A stretch of DNA of 58,506 nt from Bacteroidales bacterium (lineage in GTDB: Bacteria; Bacteroidota; Bacteroidia; Bacteroidales; UBA10428), in NCBI GenBank assembly GCA_016936215.1, contig JAFGPL010000058.1, forward strand, positions 1 to 58,506, in the 5' to 3' direction. Under the pieces are notes generated by a model. That model did no database searches, was not told the DNA's origin, and saw only the letters and a program-made list of their open reading frames with translations. Numbering within the stretch: position 1 is the first letter of the stretch; the number at the start of each line of letters is the position of its first letter. Made by a program: the position numbers and the translations under genes. Shown one piece after another: positions 7,419 through 16,749 of this stretch.

Positions 7419-10136
7419 ATGTCAAAAGTTAAACGTGTTTATACATTTGGAAATAAAAAAGCCGAAGGTAAGGCAGATATGAAGAACCTTCTGGGTGGTA
7501 AAGGGGCAAACCTTGCCGAGATGTGTCTTTTAGGATTACCTGTTCCGGCTGGTTTTACAATTACTACAGATGTTTGTACCGAGTATTACGCCAATAATCA
7601 CCAGCTTCCGCCCGAACTGATGCCGGAAGTATGGGAAGCAATGAAAAAAACAGAGGAAATTATGGGCATGAAATACGGAGACCCTGAGAATGCCCTTTTG
7701 GTATCCTGTCGTTCGGGGGCAAGAAGTTCAATGCCCGGTATGATGGATACTGTTTTGAATATCGGGTTGTGTTCATCTACAATACCCGGTTTTATTAAGA
7801 AAACAAATAATCCCCGGTTTGTTTACGATTCTTACCGCCGTCTTATCATGATGTATGCCGATGTTGTTATGGAAAAGGCAGAAGGTATGGAACCTGCCGG
7901 TGGCCAAGGAATCCGCAAGCAGCTTGATGACATGCTTGATGATTTTAAACACAAAAAAGGTTATCAATCAGATACTGACCTTAACACCGATGATCTTAAG
8001 TATCTGTCCGAGGAATTCAAAAAACGAGTTAAGGAATCACTTGGCCAACCCTTTCCGGATGATGCCGCGAAGCAACTCGAAGGCAGCATAAAAGCAGTGT
8101 TTAAAAGTTGGAATGGTAAAAAAGCTATTTCTTATCGCCGAATCGAAGGTATTCCCGATGAATGGGGAACTGCTGTGAATGTTCAGGCTATGGTATTTGG
8201 AAACATGGGTGACAGCTCTGCCACTGGTGTTGCATTTACTCGTAATCCTGCTACAGGTGAAAATTTATTTTATGGTGAATGGCTTGTTAATGCACAGGGA
8301 GAGGATGTTGTTGCAGGTATCCGTACACCGAGCCCGCTGAACAATGACACAAAAAATGAACAAAACAAACATCTGAAGAGCATGCAGGAAGCCATGCCCG
8401 GAACCTATGAAGAATTGGTTGAAATCCGCAATATCCTTGAAAAATCTTTCAAAGATATGCTGGACATCGAATTTACAATTCAGGAAGGTGTTTTATATAT
8501 GCTTCAATGCCGTGCAGGTAAGCGTACCGGAACAGCAGCGCTCAATATGGCTATGGATATGCTGCACGAAGGTCTTATTGATGAGAAAAAAGTTGTATTG
8601 AGGGTTGATCCTTCGCAGCTCGACGAACTGCTGCACCCGATTTGTGACCCTGCTGCCGAAAAGAAGGTTACCCCTGTGGTAAAAGGTTTGCCCGCGGGTC
8701 CTGGTGCAGCTGTAGGTAAAATAGTATTTACCGCTGAAGATGCAGTGGCCTGGCACCGTAAAGGTGAAAAGGTAATTCTTCTGCGAGAAGAAACCAATCC
8801 CGAAGACGTTGAAGGTATGCGTGCAGCCGAAGGTATTCTTACCGCCCGTGGTGGTATGACATCTCATGCCGCACTTGTAGCCCGCGGTTGGGGAAAATGT
8901 TGTATCGTAGGGGCCGGTCAGCTTCATGTTGATGCAAAAAGCAAGAAAGCAAAAATTGCCGGATCGGATATTGTGATTAGCGAAGGTGATGTAGTTACCC
9001 TAAACGGTACAAAAGGAAATGTATACCTGGGTGCACTTAAACTTATGGATGCATCAGAAAACCCTCGTTTCAAGGATTTTATGAAGCTTGTTGATAAATT
9101 TCGCAAAATGGGAGTTAGGACCAATGCCGATACCCCCGCTGATGCCCAGGTGGCCCGTGATTTTGGCGCCGAAGGTATCGGGCTTTTCCGTACCGAGCAT
9201 ATGTTCTACGGTGAAGGTTCAGACCAGCCGTTGTTCCTGCTGCGTAAAATGATTCTCAGCTCTAATGTTGAAGAACGCCGTAAGGCCCTTGATGAGTTGT
9301 TTGTATTTGTGAAAAAAGACATTAAAGCTACACTTCTGGCTATGGATGGACTACCTGTTACATTCCGTCTGCTTGATCCGCCTTTGCATGAATTTGTACC
9401 ACAAAAGGCAGATAAACAAGCTGAACTGGCAAAAGCATTGGGTATTTCAATCGAAGCTATTGCAAAACGAGGCGAAGCCCTGCATGAATCGAACCCGATG
9501 ATGGGACATCGTGGTGTGCGTCTTGGGGTTACTTATCCTGAGGTTTCAGAAATGCAGGTCAGGGCAATTTTTGAGTCTGCTGCCGAGCTTAAGAAAGAAG
9601 GTAAAGATCCTCAGCCAGAAATCATGGTGCCTGTTACATGTGATGTTTCAGAGCTCGATTTTACAAAGGTAATCACAGACAAAGTATACAAAGAGGTATG
9701 CAGTAAATTTGGGATTAGCGAAATAAAATATAAATATGGTACGATGATCGAAATTCCGCGTGCATGTTTGCTTGCCGACCGCATGGCAAAAACTGCTGAA
9801 TTCTTCTCATTCGGTACCAACGATCTTACCCAGATGACTTTTGGTTTCAGCCGGGACGATATTGGTGGCTTCCTGCACGATTATCTCGATAAAAAAATGT
9901 TATCTGCAGATCCGTTCCAGACCATTGACCAGGATGGTGTAGGCCAGCTTATTAAAATGGCTGTTGAGAAAGGACGTGGTAAACGCACTGACCTCAAAGT
10001 GGGTATCTGCGGTGAACAGGGAGGCGACCCTGCTTCGGTTGAGTTCTGTTATAAAACAGGCCTTACCTATGTAAGCTGCTCTCCTTTCCGTGTGCCGATT
10101 GCAAGGTTGGCTGCTGCCCAGGCTGCATTGAAATAA
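7419..10136 (+). CDS. ppdK: pyruvate, phosphate dikinase
   Basis: This 905-residue protein interconverts pyruvate, ATP and phosphate with PEP, AMP and pyrophosphate. The N-terminal nucleotide-binding region starts with LLGGKGANLAEM (about 24-35). The central swivelling domain carries the phosphorylated His in GGMTSHAALVARGWGKC, which is characteristic of the PPDK/PEP synthase family. The C-terminal TIM barrel holds GLFRTEHMF, FGTNDLTQMTFG and the catalytic Cys in VGICGEQGGDP. The length agrees with bacterial PPDK (about 880-910). It stands alone, with its own promoter element and a strong terminator. Together with Pyk and PckA it makes the PEP/pyruvate step reversible and pyrophosphate-linked, which is common in anaerobes. 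Confidence 0.97.
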   Translation: MSKVKRVYTFGNKKAEGKADMKNLLGGKGANLAEMCLLGLPVPAGFTITTDVCTEYYANNHQLPPELMPEVWEAMKKTEEIMGMKYGDPENALLVSCRSGARSSMPGMMDTVLNIGLCSSTIPGFIKKTNNPRFVYDSYRRLIMMYADVVMEKAEGMEPAGGQGIRKQLDDMLDDFKHKKGYQSDTDLNTDDLKYLSEEFKKRVKESLGQPFPDDAAKQLEGSIKAVFKSWNGKKAISYRRIEGIPDEWGTAVNVQAMVFGNMGDSSATGVAFTRNPATGENLFYGEWLVNAQGEDVVAGIRTPSPLNNDTKNEQNKHLKSMQEAMPGTYEELVEIRNILEKSFKDMLDIEFTIQEGVLYMLQCRAGKRTGTAALNMAMDMLHEGLIDEKKVVLRVDPSQLDELLHPICDPAAEKKVTPVVKGLPAGPGAAVGKIVFTAEDAVAWHRKGEKVILLREETNPEDVEGMRAAEGILTARGGMTSHAALVARGWGKCCIVGAGQLHVDAKSKKAKIAGSDIVISEGDVVTLNGTKGNVYLGALKLMDASENPRFKDFMKLVDKFRKMGVRTNADTPADAQVARDFGAEGIGLFRTEHMFYGEGSDQPLFLLRKMILSSNVEERRKALDELFVFVKKDIKATLLAMDGLPVTFRLLDPPLHEFVPQKADKQAELAKALGISIEAIAKRGEALHESNPMMGHRGVRLGVTYPEVSEMQVRAIFESAAELKKEGKDPQPEIMVPVTCDVSELDFTKVITDKVYKEVCSKFGISEIKYKYGTMIEIPRACLLADRMAKTAEFFSFGTNDLTQMTFGFSRDDIGGFLHDYLDKKMLSADPFQTIDQDGVGQLIKMAVEKGRGKRTDLKVGICGEQGGDPASVEFCYKTGLTYVSCSPFRVPIARLAAAQAALK

Positions 10137-10158
10137 TATATTATTTGCATGATTTCAG

Positions 10159-10187
10159 AAAAAGGACTGTATTTTACAGTCCTTTTT
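10159..10187 (+). terminator. intrinsic terminator of ppdK
   Basis: AGGACTGTA and TACAGTCCT pair perfectly around a TTT loop. The stem is extended by an A run on the left and a T run on the right, for a stem of up to 13 bp ending in T residues, 22 bases after the ppdK stop. Confidence 0.85.
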
Positions 10188-10338
10188 TTATGGGAGGAAG
10201 TACTTTTCAAATTATAATACTGATTATGATTGAGTTAATCATAATTTTTTAACGAAATTGAAAATGATGTTCAGTATTCCATTTTTTTCTATATTTACAG
10301 CCGATTAAAAAATGAAGTAATAATTAAACAAAATAAAA

Positions 10339-11940
10339 ATGAGTGTTACCGCTAAAGACCTAAAAAAATACGGAATTACCGGAGAAAAAATCATTATCCG
10401 TAACCCTACTTACCAGCAGCTTTTTGAGGCTGAAATGGATCCCAAAAATGAAGGTTTCGAAAAAGGAATTTTAACAAATACTGGTGCTGTTGCCGTAAAA
10501 ACAGGCATTTTTACCGGACGTTCCCCAAAGGATAAGTATTTTGTTAAAGATGCCACCACCGAAAATACCATGTGGTGGGATGGAGTGATCAACAAATCTG
10601 TAACACCCGAAGTTTGGAGCGAGTTAAAAGGCTTGGTAACAAAGCGTTTTTCGGAAGTGGAAAAAATATATGTAGTGGATGTATTCTGTGGAACAAATCC
10701 TGATACAAGGCTGAAAGTGCGACTGATTGTGGAGGTTGCATGGCAGGCCCATTTCGTTATGAATATGTTTATCCGTCCTTCGGATTATGAGTTGGAAAAC
10801 TACGGCGAACCTGATTTTGTTATGATTAACGGCTCAAAAGTCACCAATCCCCGTTGGAAAGAGCACGGGTTACACTCAGAAGTGTTTGTTTTGTTTAATC
10901 TTACAGAAAAAATGTCGGTGATCGGCGGAAGCTGGTATGGTGGAGAGATTAAAAAAGGCATTTTTTCTATCATGAACTATTACCTTCCTTTGCGAGGAGT
11001 GGCATCTATGCACTGTTCAGCCAATGTTGGTGAAGAGGGGGACGTAGCTATCTTTTTCGGCCTTTCCGGCACTGGTAAGACCACCCTCTCTGCCGACCCT
11101 AAAAGATATCTCATCGGTGATGATGAACATGGCTGGGATGAACACGGGGTGTTTAATTTTGAAGGCGGATGTTATGCCAAAACCATTAACCTAAGTAAAG
11201 AAAACGAACCTGATATCTGGAAAGCTATCAGGCGCGATGCATTGCTCGAGAATGTGACAGTGCGTGAAGACGGCTCAATTGACTTTAGCGATTCCTCAAT
11301 TACTGAAAACACCAGGGTTTCATACCCGATTTATTATATAAATAAAATTGTACTGCCCTCCAAGGCTGGCCATGCAACCAAGGTAATTTATCTGTCAGCC
11401 GATGCATTTGGAGTATTACCACCTGTTTCAATTCTTGACAGGGACCAGGCCCAATACCACTTCTTATGTGGATATACCTCAAAACTTGCAGGTACCGAGA
11501 GAGGCATTACCGAACCTGTACCATCATTTTCTCCTGCATTCGGGGAGGCATTTCTAACAGTACACCCTACCATTTATGCAAAAGAACTGGTACGCAAAAT
11601 GGATGCACATGGGGCAAAGGCATACCTGGTAAATACTGGCTGGAACGGCACAGGCAAAAGAATTTCAATTAAAGATACAAGGGCTATCATTGATGCGATT
11701 CTGAATGGCAGCATAGAAGATGCACCAACAAAACACATTCCGGTACTAAACCTTACTGTCCCTACAAAATTAAATAATGTTAGTGACGGGATTCTCGATC
11801 CCCGGGACACCTATGCCGATAAAGCAGAGTGGGAAAAAAAGGCCAGGGACCTCGCGTCAAGGTACATTAAATATTTTAACCAGTATTCTGACACACCTGC
11901 AGGAAAGGCTTTGATACCTGCCGGGCCGCAATTGGATTAA
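10339..11940 (+). CDS. pckA: phosphoenolpyruvate carboxykinase (ATP)
   Basis: This 533-residue ATP-type PEP carboxykinase interconverts oxaloacetate plus ATP with PEP, CO2 and ADP. Family motifs are in order: [11 protein letters not shown] near 58-68, the P-loop [11 protein letters not shown] near 248-258, GDDEHGW for metal and nucleotide binding, NFEGGCYAK, and ENTRVSYPI. In fermentative Bacteroidota the enzyme usually runs towards oxaloacetate and conserves ATP. The length matches the family (about 530-540). The gene is monocistronic between the ppdK terminator and plsY. A poor -7-like sequence lies upstream near 10290, so its promoter is not firmly placed. Confidence 0.97.
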   Translation: MSVTAKDLKKYGITGEKIIIRNPTYQQLFEAEMDPKNEGFEKGILTNTGAVAVKTGIFTGRSPKDKYFVKDATTENTMWWDGVINKSVTPEVWSELKGLVTKRFSEVEKIYVVDVFCGTNPDTRLKVRLIVEVAWQAHFVMNMFIRPSDYELENYGEPDFVMINGSKVTNPRWKEHGLHSEVFVLFNLTEKMSVIGGSWYGGEIKKGIFSIMNYYLPLRGVASMHCSANVGEEGDVAIFFGLSGTGKTTLSADPKRYLIGDDEHGWDEHGVFNFEGGCYAKTINLSKENEPDIWKAIRRDALLENVTVREDGSIDFSDSSITENTRVSYPIYYINKIVLPSKAGHATKVIYLSADAFGVLPPVSILDRDQAQYHFLCGYTSKLAGTERGITEPVPSFSPAFGEAFLTVHPTIYAKELVRKMDAHGAKAYLVNTGWNGTGKRISIKDTRAIIDAILNGSIEDAPTKHIPVLNLTVPTKLNNVSDGILDPRDTYADKAEWEKKARDLASRYIKYFNQYSDTPAGKALIPAGPQLD

Positions 11941-12017
11941 TCATTATCAAATAACTGTTAACCAATTATATATGTAGTTATAAGGGTGTGTTTTGTGGCG
12001 ATTATTAGGGCATTTAA

Positions 12018-12047
12018 TTGTGTAAAAAAAAAATATTGCTATCTTTG
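12018..12047 (+). promoter_or_regulatory. plsY promoter (TTG, 19-nt spacer, TATCTTTG)
   Basis: TTG at 12018-12020 and TATCTTTG at 12040-12047 are separated by 19 bases and match the Bacteroidota -33/-7 pattern. The -7 lies 28 bases upstream of the plsY ATG. Confidence 0.55.
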
Positions 12048-12075
12048 CAACCCAATATAAACATAGTTCTTTTAT

Positions 12076-12744
12076 ATGGCTATATTATTTAATGTTTCAA
12101 TCCTGATATTGGCGTATTTATTAGGATCAATCCCGACATCTGTCTGGCTTGGAAAAAAATTATACGGGGTGGATATTCGGGAGCATGGCAGTAAAAATGC
12201 CGGATCTACAAATGCAATCAGAATTTTAGGATGGAAGGCCGGCCTGACTGTTCTGATATTCGATGTTTTTAAAGGATGGATGGCTGTTAACCTGATTAGA
12301 CTTACCAATTATTATATTCCCGAAACCGGTGACTATATAAATTTTCAGCTATTATTGGGAATTGCTGCCATAATGGGTCATATTTTCCCCATTTATGTAG
12401 GGTTTAAAGGAGGTAAAGGTGTTGCAACACTGCTCGGGTTTGTACTTGCAATTGACCCATACACTACATTGGTCTGCGTGGGGGTGTTTATCATCACGCT
12501 TGTCATTACCAAGTATGTATCATTGAGTTCAGTGATAGCCGGATTTTCTTTCCCGATAATCCTGGTATTTATCTTTAAAACCACCACACCATCGCTCGTG
12601 TTGTTCTCTCTCATTGTTTCAGTTTTGCTGCTCTTTACACATCAAAAAAATATTGAAAGGCTGCTTAGAAATGAAGAAAATAAGGCCCTGTTCCTTATGA
12701 GTAAGCGCAGGAGGGAAGCCGAACGTTTAAGACAATCGGCATAG
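12076..12744 (+). CDS. plsY: acyl-phosphate:glycerol-3-phosphate acyltransferase PlsY
   Basis: This 222-residue inner-membrane protein has about five hydrophobic spans and the three conserved PlsY loops: GSIPTSVWLGK near 16-26, GSKNAGSTNAIRILG near 37-51, and GFKGGKGVAT near 108-117. The family transfers an acyl group from acyl phosphate to glycerol-3-phosphate, the first committed step of phospholipid synthesis. The charged C-terminal tail (RNEENKALFLMSKRRREAER) makes it slightly longer than the usual 190-210 residues. It follows pckA but has its own promoter. Confidence 0.95.
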   Translation: MAILFNVSILILAYLLGSIPTSVWLGKKLYGVDIREHGSKNAGSTNAIRILGWKAGLTVLIFDVFKGWMAVNLIRLTNYYIPETGDYINFQLLLGIAAIMGHIFPIYVGFKGGKGVATLLGFVLAIDPYTTLVCVGVFIITLVITKYVSLSSVIAGFSFPIILVFIFKTTTPSLVLFSLIVSVLLLFTHQKNIERLLRNEENKALFLMSKRRREAERLRQSA

Positions 12745-12784
12745 AATGGTTTTAAACAGTGCCTGCTGACAGGTTTTTAGGTCT

Positions 12785-13462
12785 TTAATATTTACCAAAA
12801 GTAGCCTGTACCCCGAATGATATTATAAATGGCTGGTAATTGAACTCAAGATACTGTTCGTTGATTGGTATTGCAAAACCAAACTGTAACATTGTTTTTA
12901 CATGCTTGTAACCTGCTTTAAAAGTAACAGCCGGCTCCCACATATAGCCGGTATTGCTCGCACTGTGTTGGTTAAGGTTAACCATTGTAAACCTTGAAGC
13001 GAGGTTTGCATCAAAGATTTCGGTGGTAACACCTATAGATGGCTGCAGGAACACACGTTTCGATTCAACATTCGCAAAAGAAGTCCATAATTCGTTGTCA
13101 AATTCAGACTTCAATCTACCGGTGCCAAAGCCCCCATATATTTCAAATAATACATTATCAGTAACTTTGGTATAATAACCCGCCCCTAATTCTATAAAAT
13201 AGTGTTTGTGAAAGCTTTCTGTTGAATCTGAGGTTTTGTTGGCAAAACTTCCGTTGGCCATTAACCCAATATGGTCAGTTACCGTATAGGCTATCTGCGG
13301 ATCGAAACCGGCAGTGCCTGTATTCAGGCTAACCTGAAATTCATTCTGGTGGTCTAACATTGGCGTATTGAGAACATTGGGTACATATGCCGGGGCACAT
13401 GAAGAGAAATAAGCGAGGGTAAGAATAAGCAATGTGGTTTGACTGTGGATTTTGGTGTTCAT
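12785..13462 (-). CDS. outer-membrane beta-barrel protein with lipoprotein signal, unknown function
   Basis: This 225-residue protein is not assigned to a named family. It begins with a lipoprotein signal (LAYFSSC, Cys near residue 22). Alternating hydrophobic/polar strands with aromatic girdles follow (for example FIELGAGYYTKVTDNVLFEIYGGFGTG), ending with FIISFGVQATFGKY, whose last strand resembles a small 8-10-strand barrel. It is probably a lipid-anchored or secreted barrel in the outer membrane. It is divergent from the LytS-type kinase at 13659, with a tandem 9-bp repeat in the shared upstream region. That arrangement hints at common control but does not prove it. Confidence 0.7.
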   Translation of the reverse strand: MNTKIHSQTTLLILTLAYFSSCAPAYVPNVLNTPMLDHQNEFQVSLNTGTAGFDPQIAYTVTDHIGLMANGSFANKTSDSTESFHKHYFIELGAGYYTKVTDNVLFEIYGGFGTGRLKSEFDNELWTSFANVESKRVFLQPSIGVTTEIFDANLASRFTMVNLNQHSASNTGYMWEPAVTFKAGYKHVKTMLQFGFAIPINEQYLEFNYQPFIISFGVQATFGKY

Positions 13463-13511
13463 ATTACATTGATTTTAAATGTTTTGATATTTTATACGGT
13501 TTAATTATCAT

Positions 13512-13529
13512 AAAGTTATGAAAGTTATG
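13512..13529. promoter_or_regulatory. tandem 9-bp direct repeat in a divergent promoter region
   Basis: AAAGTTATG occurs twice back to back at 13512-13520 and 13521-13529. It lies 50 bases upstream of the barrel gene at 13462 and 130 bases upstream of the kinase at 13659. It differs at one position from the general LytTR-type half-site, so it is a candidate regulator site only. Confidence 0.35.
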
Positions 13530-13628
13530 TATAATATTGAAAGATTGTAGGTTAATTATTTGTCAGTTTAAAATTGCTTTTCGTCTATTCATATGATGTA
13601 TACAACGATTTTTATTTATTATACAGAA

Positions 13629-13636
13629 TAGCTTTG
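13629..13636 (+). promoter_or_regulatory. -7 promoter element TAGCTTTG before the kinase gene
   Basis: TAGCTTTG fits TAnnTTTG and lies 22 bases upstream of the ATG at 13659. No clear -33 TTTG is visible, which would fit an activator-dependent promoter. Confidence 0.4.
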
Positions 13637-13658
13637 GTAAGTTTGCAGTCAATAAAGA

Positions 13659-14777
13659 ATGATGGTAGATAAAAAAGAAAAATCCTGGCGTTTTTTCACT
13701 GGTTTGCCATACCTGCAAGTATTTATGCATTGTGCAGTATGGGTTTTGCTTTTTATGCTCAATTATTTTATTGTAAGTAATTACCCGGTAACATTCCGCA
13801 CCGGTTTTCATGTAAAAATATGGTTGATTTATATTGCAATGTTCTATATCAACCTTCTTTTGCTAATGCCATATTTTTTATTCAGGAAAAAAATACTTTT
13901 TTACCTGCTTTTCTCAGTTATTTTAATTGTTGCAGCCAATTACCTGCGTGTTGATATTGAGAGAAAATATTTCAGGGAAGAAATTGTAATGAGAAGAAGT
14001 CCTGAAAGGCCCCCGCCGCGATTCGGGTCACCGGGGCCAATGCCTGACAAATCACTTCGCAGGTTCATTTTTCCTTTTTTTGGCAGGGGAATGGTTTCAT
14101 TTTACGGTATACTCTTGATGTTTGCTACAAGCACCTCTATCGGTCTGATTTTCAAATGGCAGGAAAGTGAGAAAAAAAGGACAGAAACAGAAAAAGAAAA
14201 GCTCTTTGCAGAGCTTTCTTATCTTAAAAAACAGGTTAACCCCCACTTTCTTTTCAATGCGCTTAACAACATCTATTCACTCAGCCTCAACAAATCGGGA
14301 AAAACAACCCAGGCGGTGTTAAAGCTCTCCTCAATACTCAGGTACATGCTCTACGAGTCAAACAAAAAACAGGTGAGCCTGAAGAGTGAAATAGAAACAA
14401 TCAATGATTATATTGAATTGCAAAAACTTAGATTTACCGACAAAGTTACTGTTATATTTGAATTAATCGGAGACCCTTCTGATTTCCAGATAGAGCCGTT
14501 GCTGTTACTGCCGGTAATTGAAAACGCTTTTAAATTCGGCGCCGACAATATAAATCCCTCTGCAATACATATCCTGCTGAAAATTGATGAATGGCTTGAT
14601 GTGAAGATCGTGAACAATATTGTGCAGAGAACTGATAAAAGCAATGATGATTGTGGTATTGGGATGAGCAATATAAAGCGGAGGCTTGAGCTACTATATC
14701 CAGAAGATCATATGTTTACATATGGTGAGGAAAATGATGTTTTTACAGTGCATTTATCATTTAAGCTTAAAAGATGA
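13659..14777 (+). CDS. LytS/YehU-family membrane sensor histidine kinase
   Basis: This 372-residue kinase has four N-terminal hydrophobic segments (about 20-40, 52-75, 79-94 and 142-165), with a Pro-rich stretch at 113-130 between the last two. A short coiled linker leads to the His_kinase (LytS) domain. The phosphorylated His is in KKQVNPHFLFNALNN at about residue 196, the N-box is LLPVIENAFKFG, and a G-box is at GIGMSNIKRRLELL. It has no large extracellular domain, so any signal is likely sensed in or at the membrane. The stop overlaps the start of the LytTR regulator at 14774 by 4 bases (ATGA), so the two are translationally coupled. The start could be either of two adjacent ATGs. Confidence 0.93.
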   Translation: MMVDKKEKSWRFFTGLPYLQVFMHCAVWVLLFMLNYFIVSNYPVTFRTGFHVKIWLIYIAMFYINLLLLMPYFLFRKKILFYLLFSVILIVAANYLRVDIERKYFREEIVMRRSPERPPPRFGSPGPMPDKSLRRFIFPFFGRGMVSFYGILLMFATSTSIGLIFKWQESEKKRTETEKEKLFAELSYLKKQVNPHFLFNALNNIYSLSLNKSGKTTQAVLKLSSILRYMLYESNKKQVSLKSEIETINDYIELQKLRFTDKVTVIFELIGDPSDFQIEPLLLLPVIENAFKFGADNINPSAIHILLKIDEWLDVKIVNNIVQRTDKSNDDCGIGMSNIKRRLELLYPEDHMFTYGEENDVFTVHLSFKLKR

Positions 14778-15493
14778 ATTGTATAGCCATTGATGACGAA
14801 CCACTCGCGCTTGATGTAATAAAAGATTTTGCATCAAAAATGCCGGTTATAAATCTTATCTCGGTTTGCACCAGTGCGGTTGATGCAATAAGTATACTTC
14901 ACGAAAAAAAAATTGACCTTATTTTTCTTGATATTCAGATGCCGCACATTACGGGACTTGATTTTCTAAAAGTATTAAATGAGCCCCCAATGGTGATATT
15001 TACCACGGCATTTTCCGACCATGCCCTTCAAGGATTTGAATTAAATGCTGTTGATTACCTTTTAAAGCCTTTCTCGTTCGAGAGGTTTCTTAAAGCGGTT
15101 CATAAAGCATTGCAAATATTTACAATGAAGCAATCTTTGCTGGCGGCTGTAAAAAGCACACCTGCAGATGATAATGCTGACTTTATGATGGTAAAGGTTG
15201 AATATAGCATGATAAGGCTGGATTTAAGTAAAGTTTTATATATCGAAGGGCTCAAAGACTATGTTAAAATCTACTCGGGAGGCAGGCCCCTTCTTACCAA
15301 GACTACAATGAAGAACCTGGAAGAAAAGCTTCCTTTGGGGAAATTCATAAGGGTTCACAAATCGTTTATCATTTCTTTATCGAAAATTGATTCGATTGAA
15401 AACAACAGGATCAGAATCGGTGAAAAATATATTCCGGTTGGAAACCAATACCGGCAGGTTTTTTATGGTTTAGTCGAGAAGATTAAACTATGA
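14774..15493 (+). CDS. LytTR-family response regulator
   Basis: This 239-residue regulator has an N-terminal receiver with acidic residues in AIDDEPLALDV and the phospho-acceptor Asp in LIFLDIQMPHITG (near residue 54). Conserved Thr and Lys occur in FTTAFSDHA and DYLLKPFSFERF. Residues about 135-238 are a LytTR DNA-binding domain (KVLYIEGLKDYVKIYSGG, then FIRVHKSFIISLSKI). It pairs with the kinase directly upstream. LytTR regulators usually bind two imperfect direct repeats about 20 bases apart. Its targets are unknown, but the neighbouring envelope genes at 12785 and 15504-20971 are the obvious first candidates. Confidence 0.93.
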   Translation: MNCIAIDDEPLALDVIKDFASKMPVINLISVCTSAVDAISILHEKKIDLIFLDIQMPHITGLDFLKVLNEPPMVIFTTAFSDHALQGFELNAVDYLLKPFSFERFLKAVHKALQIFTMKQSLLAAVKSTPADDNADFMMVKVEYSMIRLDLSKVLYIEGLKDYVKIYSGGRPLLTKTTMKNLEEKLPLGKFIRVHKSFIISLSKIDSIENNRIRIGEKYIPVGNQYRQVFYGLVEKIKL

Positions 15494-15503
15494 TTTTGAC
15501 CTT

Positions 15504-16739
15504 TTAATCATACCTTGATTTTATAAACCAGCGGTCTTGCAGCGTAAAATTCACATGTGCGGCAAAATAGTTTTCCCTAATCAGGTTGTTTTTTAATGTT
15601 CCGTTTATTCCGTATTCAAATGCCAGGTTTATTATGCTAAGCTCTCTTTTCATCGGAATACCTATCCCGCAGGTAAACGAACTGCTGTTAACACGGGTTT
15701 CGTCAATGACCAGGTAAGATGTAAGGAAATTTATTCCAAAACGATAATATAAAAGGTTTAACCCCTGGTCTTTATATCCTTTTTTTGGGGTATATTCAAA
15801 CCCTGCCGATAATCGTTCACTATCTCGTGTGGAAAGCATCGGGTTTTTAAATCTTGCCGAAGACCATTTTTCAGTTTTGTAATCAATGCCCAGCCTGAAC
15901 TTTTCTGTTTGTTCAATTCCTATGCCAATACCGAATTTTAAGGGTATATTGAATTTGGTCTCATCACCATTGATAATTATGGTGTCACTCGCGTATGCCA
16001 GCAATTGTTCGTTACTTGTAGTCAGCGAAGTTTTATTTCCAAATATAACCCCGGCCGAATACCTCATTTTACCATGTTCAAAATTGTACTGTAATCCATA
16101 ATCAAAATAAAGGTTATTGAAAAAGTATTTATTGGAAAGGACACATTCACTAAAGTAGCTGTTCTGCTCAATAATTTCCTGTTGTTCAATATTGCCGAAA
16201 AGATACGAGACATGAATGCCTGCAGACAGGTTTTTGAACAGCCTGACTGCATTACCGAAATAAAACTGGTTAATACCCCCGGTGCCGGTATATGTTTTGT
16301 TGAGGGAGGTGGTACTTCCTTCAACCGTTTCATCTGTATTTATGCTATAACCGACACTACTCACAGGGACAATCCCCAGGCTTGCCGACCAGTTTTTTCT
16401 TACCCTTAACCCCAAGGCAAGGTACCTGATATTGCCATCAATTTTTGATTGATATAATTGATTGGTTTTAAAGCTTGTATAGGCACCGAAAAAACCAAAC
16501 TCAAACATAAACCTTAAACTGTCTATCCCTGCGTATGAGGCCGGGTTTGTGTTGTTCAGGTATTTATCTGAAGAAAAGGCAATACCTGTGCCCCCCATTG
16601 CCCGCAACGCACCAAAACCATTATCCTGAATTTGTCCGGCGGCAAAAATCGTATATGGGGAGCTCGTTATCTGCGCATGTGTTATAAGGTAAAATACGAG
16701 CAGGCTGAGACAGATGAGTATTTTTCTTTTGTATAGCAT
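15504..16739 (-). CDS. outer-membrane beta-barrel protein, FadL/PorV-like, partner of DUF4270 gene
   Basis: This 411-residue protein has a signal peptide ending in THAQ near residue 22. It continues with SSPYTIFAAGQIQDNG and ALRAMGGTGIAFSS, a start typical of Bacteroidota outer-membrane proteins of the PorV/OmpP1 type that begin with 'MGG(T/A)..A'. The rest is alternating strand sequence that ends in a charged tail (DRWFIKSRYD) rather than the usual aromatic residue. No enzyme motif is seen. It starts 10 bases after the DUF4270 lipoprotein gene on the same strand, so the two almost certainly form an operon. This suggests an outer-membrane pore or platform working with the lipoprotein; the substrate is unknown. 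Confidence 0.7.
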   Translation of the reverse strand: MLYKRKILICLSLLVFYLITHAQITSSPYTIFAAGQIQDNGFGALRAMGGTGIAFSSDKYLNNTNPASYAGIDSLRFMFEFGFFGAYTSFKTNQLYQSKIDGNIRYLALGLRVRKNWSASLGIVPVSSVGYSINTDETVEGSTTSLNKTYTGTGGINQFYFGNAVRLFKNLSAGIHVSYLFGNIEQQEIIEQNSYFSECVLSNKYFFNNLYFDYGLQYNFEHGKMRYSAGVIFGNKTSLTTSNEQLLAYASDTIIINGDETKFNIPLKFGIGIGIEQTEKFRLGIDYKTEKWSSARFKNPMLSTRDSERLSAGFEYTPKKGYKDQGLNLLYYRFGINFLTSYLVIDETRVNSSSFTCGIGIPMKRELSIINLAFEYGINGTLKNNLIRENYFAAHVNFTLQDRWFIKSRYD

Positions 16740-16749
16740 ATAATCTGAT

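Noticed and set aside
8493-8927. Long open frame on the minus strand inside ppdK
   Set aside because: It is a shadow of the ppdK coding sequence. The encoded protein has no family match and a biased composition, and ppdK is certain on the other strand.
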